A DNA stretch of 64,000 bases. Origin: [Eubacterium] saphenum (GTDB lineage: Bacteria > Bacillota > Clostridia > Peptostreptococcales > Anaerovoracaceae). Positions 8,605 to 15,880 of the stretch are shown here, in pieces. The notes below the pieces were generated by a model. It was not told the origin of the DNA and ran no database searches. It worked only from the letters and a program-made list of their open reading frames with translations. The stretch covers positions 62,001 through 126,000 of the forward strand of contig SFHC01000003.1 of assembly GCA_004555725.1 (NCBI GenBank), given 5' to 3'. The translations under genes were made by a program, and so were the position numbers. The first letter of the stretch is position 1. The number at the start of each line of letters is the position of its first letter.

Positions 8605-8928
8605 ATGGCATTCGAGACAAAATTGAAAAACCAGGAGAATGATGAGCTTTTTGACGCTATTCTCTCTTTAACATCACAGGAGGAATGCTACAGGTTTTTT
8701 ACGGATATCTGCACCATCAATGAGCTGCACGCAATTTCACAGCGTTTCCAGGTCGCAAAGCTGCTTTCGCAGGACCATACTTATAACGAGATTGAAAAAC
8801 AGACGAATGCGTCAACAGCGACCATCAGCAGAATTAATAAATGCCTGGTTTACGGCGCTGACGGCTATAAGATTGCGCTGGAGCGAATGAGAGAAAAAGA
8901 AGAGAAAGCGGCGGGAAGCAGTAAATAA
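8605..8928 (+). CDS. TrpR-related YerC/YecD-family DNA-binding protein
   Basis: 107-residue protein of the YerC/YecD family, distant relatives of the Trp repressor. The helix-turn-helix is visible as QDHTYNEIEKQTNASTATISRINKCL (described in parts: helix 2 EIEKQT, recognition helix STATISRINK). The family is widespread in Firmicutes and its target is unproven. It has its own promoter and a GGAGGAATGG site. No tryptophan genes are adjacent; the trpB2 gene at 21.4 kb has a T-box instead. Confidence 0.85.
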   Translation: MAFETKLKNQENDELFDAILSLTSQEECYRFFTDICTINELHAISQRFQVAKLLSQDHTYNEIEKQTNASTATISRINKCLVYGADGYKIALERMREKEEKAAGSSK

Positions 8929-8974
8929 TGCGTCATGCCTGGACATGACGTTCCCGCCGGACAGAGGAAGGATC

Positions 8975-9691
8975 ATGCATAGAATATATTATCAGGATGG
9001 CCGGCGTGCAGAGGGCCGATACAAGATTCCGCACGGTTCGGCAGGCAGTCCGGTTCTTATTGCATGTGCAGAGGACTTTCTGAAACAGACTGGAAAGTGG
9101 GATGAGAAGGTATATGAGAGGCTTTGCGTTGTGCGGACTCCGGAGGGGAAACCGGAATTCAGTCTGTGCAGACAGAATGAGCATTGCGGCCGTGCTGAAA
9201 TCGCCGGACAGAAACAGCTAAAACAGCAAAACCAGCAGAGACAGATGGAAGGCAGTGCATTCTGCGGACTGTATGTCTCTGTTTCTCATACGGGAGATTT
9301 CTGGGTCTGTCTGATTGCGGACTCCCCCTGCGGGATTGACTGTCAGACGATCGGAGATCGGGACAGAGATGTTATAAGGCTGACAGAACGGTATTATCTG
9401 CCTGAAGAGCAGGAGGCCGTGAAGCACAGGGGAAAGCGCGAGTTTTACAGGATCTGGACGCGGAAAGAATCGCTTGGGAAGCTGCTTGGGAAAGGCATGT
9501 TTCAGGCTTTTCCGCTTCCCGTCCTGCAGGATGAAGAGTCATACGGATTTCAGGAGACTGAGCTTCCCGGACTGGACGGGTTCTGCACCATCTGTATGCG
9601 CGATCAGAATGAATTAAGCATGCCGCCGGAGCTTGTCAGCCTGCAGGCGGAACAGCTGAATGGAAACAGAAAGGGATCCCTGACGGTATGA
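8975..9691 (+). CDS. 4'-phosphopantetheinyl transferase (Sfp type)
   Basis: 238 residues. It has the Sfp-superfamily motifs VSVSHTG, CGIDCQTIG (Mg2+-binding, usually GIDxE) and RIWTRKESLGKLLGKG (the WxxKE motif). Members move the phosphopantetheine arm from CoA to a carrier protein. Start ATG 8975 follows GAGGAAGG; the earlier in-frame ATG 8945 has no site. No polyketide or peptide synthetase is nearby, so the carrier is not evident. Its 3' end overlaps recX by 4 bases (ATGA). Confidence 0.85.
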   Translation: MHRIYYQDGRRAEGRYKIPHGSAGSPVLIACAEDFLKQTGKWDEKVYERLCVVRTPEGKPEFSLCRQNEHCGRAEIAGQKQLKQQNQQRQMEGSAFCGLYVSVSHTGDFWVCLIADSPCGIDCQTIGDRDRDVIRLTERYYLPEEQEAVKHRGKREFYRIWTRKESLGKLLGKGMFQAFPLPVLQDEESYGFQETELPGLDGFCTICMRDQNELSMPPELVSLQAEQLNGNRKGSLTV

Positions 9692-10320
9692 TTGATCTGG
9701 ATGAACTGTACAGAAAAGGCCAGCTTGGGCAGTTAAAGAAGAATACATCTGCGCATGCGAACAAGACGGACGATAGAGATCAGGACGGCATAGCAGGCCG
9801 GACTGAAGGAAGACGCGCCGAATCAGAAACGGCACCGAAGAAGAGCAGGCGGACGGTCGATGAAGAGGCGGTTCGCAAACTGTCGAGAAAGAGCATGAGT
9901 GCGGAAGAACTCCGGCAGTATCTTAGGACAAAAGAATACTCTGCCAAGGAAATAGAAGAAGAAATTCAGGAATTAAAAACGCATCATTATCTGGATGACC
10001 GCCGGTTTGCCTGGGAATATCTTCAATACGCGTTTTCCCAGAACCGGAGTAAAAAACGCGCGTTTACCGAGCTTCGCCGGAAAGGTGTATCGGATGCAGA
10101 CATACAGAACGCGTTTATGGATTATGAAGATCTGGAAGGCGGGCTGAATGAACGTCAGATGGCCAGGAAAGAGGCAGAAAAAGTACTCAGAATGGCGGAT
10201 CTTAGCTGGGAAGATCCCATTCCAGATAAAATACGCGGGCGGATTGCCAGGAGGCTCTCCGCCCGCGGGTTTTCCGGCAGTCTGATCTGGGATCTGCTGG
10301 ATGAACTGAAACGCGGCTGA
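9688..10320 (+). CDS. recX: Regulatory protein RecX
   Basis: 210 residues. The C-terminal 150 carry the RecX three-helix repeats, with the signature YLDDRRFAWEYLQY and later RMADLSWEDPIPDKIRGRIARRL in separate helices. RecX binds RecA filaments and modulates strand exchange. The first 60 residues are a charged, low-complexity extension not typical of the family. It is coupled to the preceding transferase gene by an ATGA overlap. Confidence 0.88.
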   Translation: MIDLDELYRKGQLGQLKKNTSAHANKTDDRDQDGIAGRTEGRRAESETAPKKSRRTVDEEAVRKLSRKSMSAEELRQYLRTKEYSAKEIEEEIQELKTHHYLDDRRFAWEYLQYAFSQNRSKKRAFTELRRKGVSDADIQNAFMDYEDLEGGLNERQMARKEAEKVLRMADLSWEDPIPDKIRGRIARRLSARGFSGSLIWDLLDELKRG

Positions 10321-10357
10321 CAGCAGGAGCGTGCGGCGGGCACATGCTCACTGTCAG

Positions 10358-11095
10358 TTACGCGGCAGTTGTCTGAGTGGTTGATTCTTCAGGGCCGGCG
10401 CAGAGCTTCTGAAAAAAATCAGATGCTGTCTCTGCAATTAAATCCTGACCTTTCTGATTCGGATGCATGCCGTCGATGCTGATCAGATCTCTGTAGTTTT
10501 CTTGCTGCAGAAATGCTTTGCGGATATCAATCAGCGGAAGATTATATTTTTTTGCAAGACGGAGGACAGCCGCGTTATAATTCTGCTGCCAGAAATAGAT
10601 GGTGTCTGTGCTGCCGTTCAGGTATTTAAGGATGTTGACCTTTGCGTCAGCATTCTTTTTTTCTGCGAGAGAGGATACCCAACGGTAGAATCGATTCTGA
10701 TCCAGCGGCGGAAGGGTCATCAGTACCGGCAGACTTCCGAGATTCTGTGTTTCTTCAATCATCTGTGCATAATTCTGTTCGAACTGTTCTTCCGGGACAT
10801 TGGCCGGATAGCTTTGATCCGGGTTTTCTGCAATTGCGTCCCACGGCATATCGCAGTCGTTGCCGCCGTACTCCAGGATGGTGTAATCCGATTCAGCGAT
10901 GTGGCCTGCGTTTTTCTGGAGGATATCTTTCCCTTTTTCTGTTGTGCAGCCGAATTTAGAGACATTTTTCATCACGGCCTGCAGCATTGTCTGCAGCGTT
11001 TTCATGCCGCTGTTCTTCATAAATGTGTATCTGCCTTTTGTTTCGTCAAAGATGACTCCCTTAGTGATAGAGTCTCCGCATACTGTGATTTTCAT
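10358..11095 (-). CDS. SGNH/GDSL-family hydrolase
   Basis: 245 residues with the SGNH catalytic blocks: CGDSITKG (nucleophile Ser9), YGGNDCD (Gly/Asn oxyanion residues) and DGMHPNQKG (Asp/His). No signal peptide is seen, so it should be cytoplasmic. Members deacylate or de-esterify lipids or carbohydrates; the substrate here is unknown. AGGAGG lies 8 bases upstream of the start. It is transcribed alone from a strong promoter with an overlapping palindrome. Confidence 0.88.
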   Translation of the reverse strand: MKITVCGDSITKGVIFDETKGRYTFMKNSGMKTLQTMLQAVMKNVSKFGCTTEKGKDILQKNAGHIAESDYTILEYGGNDCDMPWDAIAENPDQSYPANVPEEQFEQNYAQMIEETQNLGSLPVLMTLPPLDQNRFYRWVSSLAEKKNADAKVNILKYLNGSTDTIYFWQQNYNAAVLRLAKKYNLPLIDIRKAFLQQENYRDLISIDGMHPNQKGQDLIAETASDFFQKLCAGPEESTTQTTAA

Positions 11096-11135
11096 ATGGA
11101 CAACCTCCTGATATAGGAATGATTACTTTGCTATC

Positions 11136-11174
11136 TAGTATTGAATACTATATCACATAATATACAAAAGTCAA
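11136..11174 (-). promoter_or_regulatory. Promoter with overlapping operator for the SGNH hydrolase gene
   Basis: On the minus strand TTGACT (11174-11169), 16-base spacer, TATAGT (11152-11147). A perfect inverted repeat TAGTATTGAATACTA (11136-11150) overlaps the -10 box and the likely start point, as expected of a repressor operator. Confidence 0.7.
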
Positions 11175-11405
11175 TATGCGATAAGAGAGATTTAAATGAT
11201 GATTTGAAGTACTGGCAATTACAATCGAAAAGTGAGATAATACGATATGAAAATTACAAGACCCGGGCGATAACCGGATGAGAGAGGCGGCAGAAGGGAC
11301 AGAGCAGATTGTCGGTAATCAGAAAAGATGGAGATAAAAAGTCCGTAATCTACTTGCACAGCTGTTTTTTGTCCTGTAAATAGTCAGATAAAGGATGGGA
11401 ATACT
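11175..11405. other. Intergenic region before the DUF1836 gene
   Basis: No gene is seen. A weak promoter-like pair TTACAA (11219-11224)/TACGAT (11241-11246) with 16-base spacing could serve the downstream DUF1836 gene and would give a leader of about 150 bases. No riboswitch was recognised in that leader. Confidence 0.35.
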
Positions 11406-12008
11406 ATGATGGAAGATATGCATATAAAGGAAATGACAGAGCGCCTGCGCGCGCCGGAAAAGGGCGGCGGAGAGCCAGAAATGAGCGGCGCGGAGGCTGC
11501 GGTGGCGCTGAAGCAGAAACTGGAAAAGAGCCGGCCGGAGCAGTGGGACCGGATTCCGGATATTGATCTGTACATGGATCAGCTGAAATCCTACATGGAG
11601 CGTCAGCATATCGGATTTGAGATGCCGGGTACGGATGAGACCCTGACCTCTTCCATGGTGAATAACTACATCAAAAGCGGGATTCTCCCGCGGGCAAAGG
11701 GCAAACGGTACAACCGGCGGCATATTGGAATTCTGACGGCGATCTGTCTGTTAAAGCAGGTGCTCAAGGTTGATGAAGTGGGAAAGCTGCTTGCATCTTG
11801 TCTGCAGGGGCGAGACGTACAGTCCTTCTATAATGAGTTTACAGAGATGCTGGACCGGGAATACAGATACACCGCGGAAAAGATTGATCCAGAGGCGGAC
11901 GCGCAGGAGACGACACGGCAGGCGCTCCAGATGGCGGTCAGCGGGTACGCGCAGATTCTCGCTTGCAAGACTCTGCTGAAGACCCTTCCGGAGCAGGAGA
12001 ACAAGTAG
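11406..12008 (+). CDS. DUF1836 protein (MerR-like helix-turn-helix)
   Basis: 200 residues. The middle contains the DUF1836 signature LTSSMVNNYIKSGILPRAKGKR followed by YNRRHIGILTAICLLKQVL (two parts of one domain), which resembles a MerR-type winged helix that recognises DNA. Function in the family is unknown, though a regulatory role is likely. AAAGGA lies 10 bases before the ATG. It is monocistronic, since a separate promoter precedes the next gene. Confidence 0.8.
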   Translation: MMEDMHIKEMTERLRAPEKGGGEPEMSGAEAAVALKQKLEKSRPEQWDRIPDIDLYMDQLKSYMERQHIGFEMPGTDETLTSSMVNNYIKSGILPRAKGKRYNRRHIGILTAICLLKQVLKVDEVGKLLASCLQGRDVQSFYNEFTEMLDREYRYTAEKIDPEADAQETTRQALQMAVSGYAQILACKTLLKTLPEQENK

Positions 12009-12044
12009 CCAGAAGAATTGATCTGCTTATGAAGCTCCGGTTTG

Positions 12045-12053
12045 TGGTATAAT
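12045..12053 (+). promoter_or_regulatory. Extended -10 promoter for the G3E GTPase pair
   Basis: TGGTATAAT gives an extended -10 with a perfect TATAAT (12048-12053); no good -35 is present. The leader contains an 8-bp hairpin GGGGAAAA/TTTTCCCC (about 12070-12093) without a following T-run. Confidence 0.65.
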
Positions 12054-12169
12054 GTCTGACGTGCAGAGGGGGGAAAACCTTGCTTTTTTCCCCTTTGTCC
12101 AAGATAAGAGAAATAATGAACCATAATGCGGCGGGAGATCCCGCGCGAGTATATGAAGGTGAGTAAGAG

Positions 12170-13252
12170 ATGACAAAGGTTGATATTTTCAGTGGATTCC
12201 TGGGCGCCGGAAAGACGACGCTGATTAAGAAACTGGTTGAAGAGGCGTATAAGGGCGAGCAGGTTGTTCTGATTGAGAATGAGTTCGGTGAGATCGGAGT
12301 GGATAAGGGATTTCTGAACAGCACAGGCATTCAGATTGACCAGATGAACGCAGGCTGCATCTGCTGCACGCTGGTTGGTGATTTTGCGAAGGCGCTGGAT
12401 GAGATTATGACCAAGTATGCGCCGGACAGAATTCTGATTGAGCCTTCCGGCGTCGGAAAGCTGTCGGACGTCATTATTGCCGTTCAGGACCTGCATAATG
12501 ACCAGATTCAGCTGAACGGATTCACGACAGTCATCGATGCTAAGAAGTGCAAGATGTATCTGAGCAATTTTGGCGAGTTCTATAAGAATCAGGTGGAGAA
12601 CGCAAGCTCCATTATTCTGAGCCATGTGGACGGCCTGAGCCAGGAGAAGCTGGATGAGTGTGTCGCTCTGCTGCGTGAACTGAATAAGGATGCGTCCATC
12701 GTGACGACGCCGTGGGATGAAATCGACGGAAGCAAGATTCTGGAGATCATGGAACAGAAGAAGACGCTGTCTGCAGAGCTGGACCGTCTGCGCGAGGAGG
12801 CGCACAGGGAGCTTGCTGAGCATGAGGCTGAGGAGGCAGAGGAGCACGAGCATCACCATCACGATCATGACCATGATCACGATGAGCATGACCATGACGG
12901 ACACCATCACGGTCACGATGATCACGACGAACATGAGCATCATCACCATCACCACCATCATCACGGCCATGATGCCGATGAGGTGTTCGATGAGTTCGGT
13001 GTGGAAACCTCACATAAGTTTACAAAGGAAAAGCTTCAGCACGCGCTGGAGAGCCTGCAGGATGAAGAGGTCTGCGGACAGGTTCTCCGTTCCAAGGGAA
13101 TCGTGGAAGGAGAAGACGGACAGTGGCTGGAATTTGACTATGTTCCGGGCGAGCCGGAGGTCAGAGACGGAGATCCGGAAACAACCGGCATGGTCTGCGT
13201 AATCGGCGTCGGCCTGAAGCAGGATCATATTAAAGAACTGTTCGGTCTGTAA
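12170..13252 (+). CDS. G3E-family GTPase (COG0523, CobW-like) with His-rich metal-binding loop
   Basis: 360 residues. Walker A is GFLGAGKTT (9-17), the metal site CxCC is CICC (63-66), Walker B is ILIEPSG (88-94), and the base-recognition motif is SHVD rather than NKxD. Residues 226-267 are almost entirely His, Asp and Glu, an exposed metal-binding segment typical of zinc, cobalt or nickel chaperones. A CobW C-terminal domain follows (about 280-345). COG0523 proteins load metal into client enzymes using GTP. It is co-directional with a second G3E gene 17 bases downstream. Confidence 0.9.
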   Translation: MTKVDIFSGFLGAGKTTLIKKLVEEAYKGEQVVLIENEFGEIGVDKGFLNSTGIQIDQMNAGCICCTLVGDFAKALDEIMTKYAPDRILIEPSGVGKLSDVIIAVQDLHNDQIQLNGFTTVIDAKKCKMYLSNFGEFYKNQVENASSIILSHVDGLSQEKLDECVALLRELNKDASIVTTPWDEIDGSKILEIMEQKKTLSAELDRLREEAHRELAEHEAEEAEEHEHHHHDHDHDHDEHDHDGHHHGHDDHDEHEHHHHHHHHHGHDADEVFDEFGVETSHKFTKEKLQHALESLQDEEVCGQVLRSKGIVEGEDGQWLEFDYVPGEPEVRDGDPETTGMVCVIGVGLKQDHIKELFGL

Positions 13253-13269
13253 TCAGTCAGGAGGGAAAT

Positions 13270-14241
13270 ATGCCGCAGGAAATGAAAGAAGTACCGGTAT
13301 ATCTGTTCACGGGATTCTTGGGTTCCGGAAAAACCACATTCATTCAGGACGCGATGGAAGGCGAGGACTTCAACAGCAATGAAGACCGCACCTTGCTGCT
13401 TCTGTGTGAAGAGGGAGAAAACGAACTGCATCCGGCCAAGTTCTACGGACCGAATGTATTTATCGAAACGGTAGAACAGGAATCTGACCTGACGCCGGAG
13501 CATCTGGATGAATTGCTGAAGAAGCATCAGGCGGAGCGTGTTGTTGTGGAGTATAACGGCATGTGGGGGCTGGATTCCTTTTATCAGAACATGCCGGAGG
13601 CGTGGATCGCGTATCAGGAGATGACTTTCTGCGACGCGCGCACTTTCCTGATGTTCAATCAGAATATGCGCCAGCAGACATTTGACAAGCTCAAGAGCGC
13701 AGAGCTGGTCGTGTTCAACCGCTGCGTCAGGGACGATAATTTTGAGGATTTCCAGAAGCAGGCGCATAAGATCGTGCGTGTCGCAAACCGGAAGTCTCAG
13801 ATCCTCTACGAGTTCGGTCCGGATGACGTCATCATGGACAATCTGGAGGACCCGCTGCCGTATGATCTCACGCAGGACCGTATCAACATTGAGGACGACT
13901 GGTATGCAGAATGGTACCGCGATGTGAACGATCATCCGGAAAAATACGAGGGCAAAGAGTTCCGCGTCAAGGGAAGAGCTGCTGTCGGCGAGGGCCTGGC
14001 AAAGGATCAGTTCATCTTCGGTCGTCACGTCATGACCTGCTGTGTGCAGGATATCCAGTTTGCAGGACTGCTCTGTCAGTGGACGGATCAGGCGCAGACA
14101 CTGAAAAACGGCGAGTGGGTGAAGGTCCGCTTCACTGTGAAGAACGAGTACACACCGATTTATCAGGAAGAAGGGCCGGTGCTTTATGTACAGACCCTTG
14201 CGCCGTGCGAGCCGACCGAGCCGGAGGTCGCGACGTTCTAA
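13270..14241 (+). CDS. Second G3E-family GTPase with a YcgQ/DUF1980-like C-terminal domain
   Basis: 323 residues. It begins like a CobW GTPase (Walker A GFLGSGKTT, about 15-23) but lacks CxCC; the equivalent stretch reads LLLLCEEGENEL. The Walker B-like segment is VVVEYNGMWG, and the base-recognition site FNRC is degenerate. The last 100 residues (EFRVKGRA..., FGRHVMTCCVQD, YVQTLAP) resemble the C-terminal domain of the YcgQ/UPF0703 proteins that accompany YcgR/YraQ permeases. It has GGAGGG 7 bases before the start and is almost certainly co-expressed with the preceding GTPase. A metal-homeostasis role is inferred. Confidence 0.75.
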   Translation: MPQEMKEVPVYLFTGFLGSGKTTFIQDAMEGEDFNSNEDRTLLLLCEEGENELHPAKFYGPNVFIETVEQESDLTPEHLDELLKKHQAERVVVEYNGMWGLDSFYQNMPEAWIAYQEMTFCDARTFLMFNQNMRQQTFDKLKSAELVVFNRCVRDDNFEDFQKQAHKIVRVANRKSQILYEFGPDDVIMDNLEDPLPYDLTQDRINIEDDWYAEWYRDVNDHPEKYEGKEFRVKGRAAVGEGLAKDQFIFGRHVMTCCVQDIQFAGLLCQWTDQAQTLKNGEWVKVRFTVKNEYTPIYQEEGPVLYVQTLAPCEPTEPEVATF

Positions 14242-14251
14242 GAGGAAGAAC

Positions 14252-14566
14252 ATGAAGAATTATACATATATGCTCCGCTGCGGAGACGGATCATACTACA
14301 CAGGGTGGACCAATAATCTGGTCCGCCGTCTTCATATGCACCAGAAGGGAAAGGGCGGAAAATACACCCGCTCGCACCTTCCGGTGCACCTTGTTTATTT
14401 TGAGTGTTATGAGGATCCGCATCAGGCAAGGACGCGCGAGCCGGCAATTAAAAAACTTTCCAGAGAAGAGAAGGACGAGCTGGTCAGAAATTTTGACTCC
14501 TCTGAACTGGAACGTTTTCTTCAGAAGTGCGGGGATTCTTCTGACGATCCCGGCGGCAAAAAGTAA
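14252..14566 (+). CDS. GIY-YIG nuclease-family protein (UPF0213, YhbQ/YazA-like)
   Basis: 104 residues. It opens NYTYMLRCGDGSYYTGWTNN, giving the two GIY-YIG strands as YTYML and YYTGW. These are followed by the conserved Arg (RRLHMH), a Tyr/Lys helix and the C-terminal Glu (REPAIKKL). The family is a standalone minimal nuclease domain of unclear cellular role, possibly in DNA repair. Start ATG 14252 follows AGAGGAAGA and lies 10 bases after the previous stop. Confidence 0.88.
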   Translation: MKNYTYMLRCGDGSYYTGWTNNLVRRLHMHQKGKGGKYTRSHLPVHLVYFECYEDPHQARTREPAIKKLSREEKDELVRNFDSSELERFLQKCGDSSDDPGGKK

Positions 14567-14725
14567 CGCACAAGGGGTACGGGCTTTGCGCATATATTCC
14601 GGCAGGGTTTATAAACTGCGCGTGCAGAAGCGAAGCGCACAGCAGCATCGGGCAGACGGATAACGTGCATCGTGCATACGCAGAATACCATTATATAACA
14701 GCTACAGAAACGGAGAACACAGAGT

Positions 14726-15880
14726 ATGAAACTGATACATTTAGCCGATCTGCATCTGGGAAAACAGGTGAACGGGTTTTCCATGATGGAGGATCAGCGG
14801 TATATTCTGGAAGAAATCATCAGAATGATCAGGCAGGAAGAGGCAGACGCCGTGATGATCGCCGGTGATGTTTACGACAAGCCGGTGCCCCCGGCGGAAG
14901 CCGTTTCTCTTTTTGATGAATTTCTGGAGATGCTTGCGAAAATGGGCAAAGAGGTTTTTGTGATCAGCGGAAACCATGATTCCGCGGAGCGTCTGGCATT
15001 CGGGTCAGGGCTGATGAACAGAAGCGGAATACATATCTCCCCGGTTTACAGCGGAGAGATTCAGCCGGTCACCGTCAGCGATGAATATGGGGATGTGAAT
15101 TTCTGGCTCCTCCCGTTCCTGAAACCAGTGCATGTGCGCCGCTTTATAGAAGATGAGAAAGAAAAAGAAACGGTGAAAACCTATGATCAGGCGCTGCAGT
15201 ATGTGCTGTCGCATCTTCCGGTCGATCCGCAGAAACGCAATATTCTGCTCACGCACCAGTTCATAACTGGCGCAAAGACCTCGGATTCAGAGGATTTTTC
15301 TGTCGGCGGGATCGATCATGTAGAGGCAGAGCATTTCCGGCCGTTTGATTATACGGCGCTCGGCCATATCCATCGTCCGCAGAAGGCCGGGAGCGAAACG
15401 ATCCGCTACTGCGGATCGCCTCTGAAATATTCTTTTTCTGAGGCAGATCGCGAGAAATCTGTTCCCGTCATTGAACTTGGAAAGAAAGGAGATATCTCCT
15501 TGCAGCTGGAATCTTTGTCCCCGCTGCATGATATGAGGGAAATCCGGGGAACGTATGAACAGGTGACGGAAAAATCGTTCTATGAACAGAAAGATCTGCA
15601 GTCGAGCTATGTCCGCGTTACGCTGACGGATGAAGAGGATGTTCCGGATGCTCTTGGGAAGCTCAGACTGGTCTATCCGCTGCTGATGCGTCTGGACTAC
15701 GATAATGCAAGGACGCGCATACAGAATGAGGTTTCCGGAGAGGAGGCCGCAGAGGTAAAAACGCCGGAGGACTTGCTCGAGGATTTCTACCGGCTTCAGA
15801 ATAACCATGACATGAACGAGAGACAGAAGCACATTGCAAAGCAGTGCATAGGAAAAGTTTTTGGAGGGGAGACAGAATGA
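14726..15880 (+). CDS. sbcD: Nuclease SbcCD subunit D
   Basis: 384 residues of the Mre11/SbcD phosphoesterase family. Metal-binding motifs are visible in order: LADLHLG, AGDVYD, SGNHDS, LTHQF and ALGHIH. With SbcC it forms an ATP-dependent nuclease that cuts hairpins and protein-blocked DNA ends. GGAG lies 9 bases before the ATG. The stop overlaps the sbcC start (ATGA). Confidence 0.95.
   Translation: MKLIHLADLHLGKQVNGFSMMEDQRYILEEIIRMIRQEEADAVMIAGDVYDKPVPPAEAVSLFDEFLEMLAKMGKEVFVISGNHDSAERLAFGSGLMNRSGIHISPVYSGEIQPVTVSDEYGDVNFWLLPFLKPVHVRRFIEDEKEKETVKTYDQALQYVLSHLPVDPQKRNILLTHQFITGAKTSDSEDFSVGGIDHVEAEHFRPFDYTALGHIHRPQKAGSETIRYCGSPLKYSFSEADREKSVPVIELGKKGDISLQLESLSPLHDMREIRGTYEQVTEKSFYEQKDLQSSYVRVTLTDEEDVPDALGKLRLVYPLLMRLDYDNARTRIQNEVSGEEAAEVKTPEDLLEDFYRLQNNHDMNERQKHIAKQCIGKVFGGETE

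Noticed and set aside
12747..13013. Minus-strand frame rich in His, Arg and Asp opposite the first G3E GTPase
   Set aside because: Shadow of the His/Asp-rich segment of the real gene.
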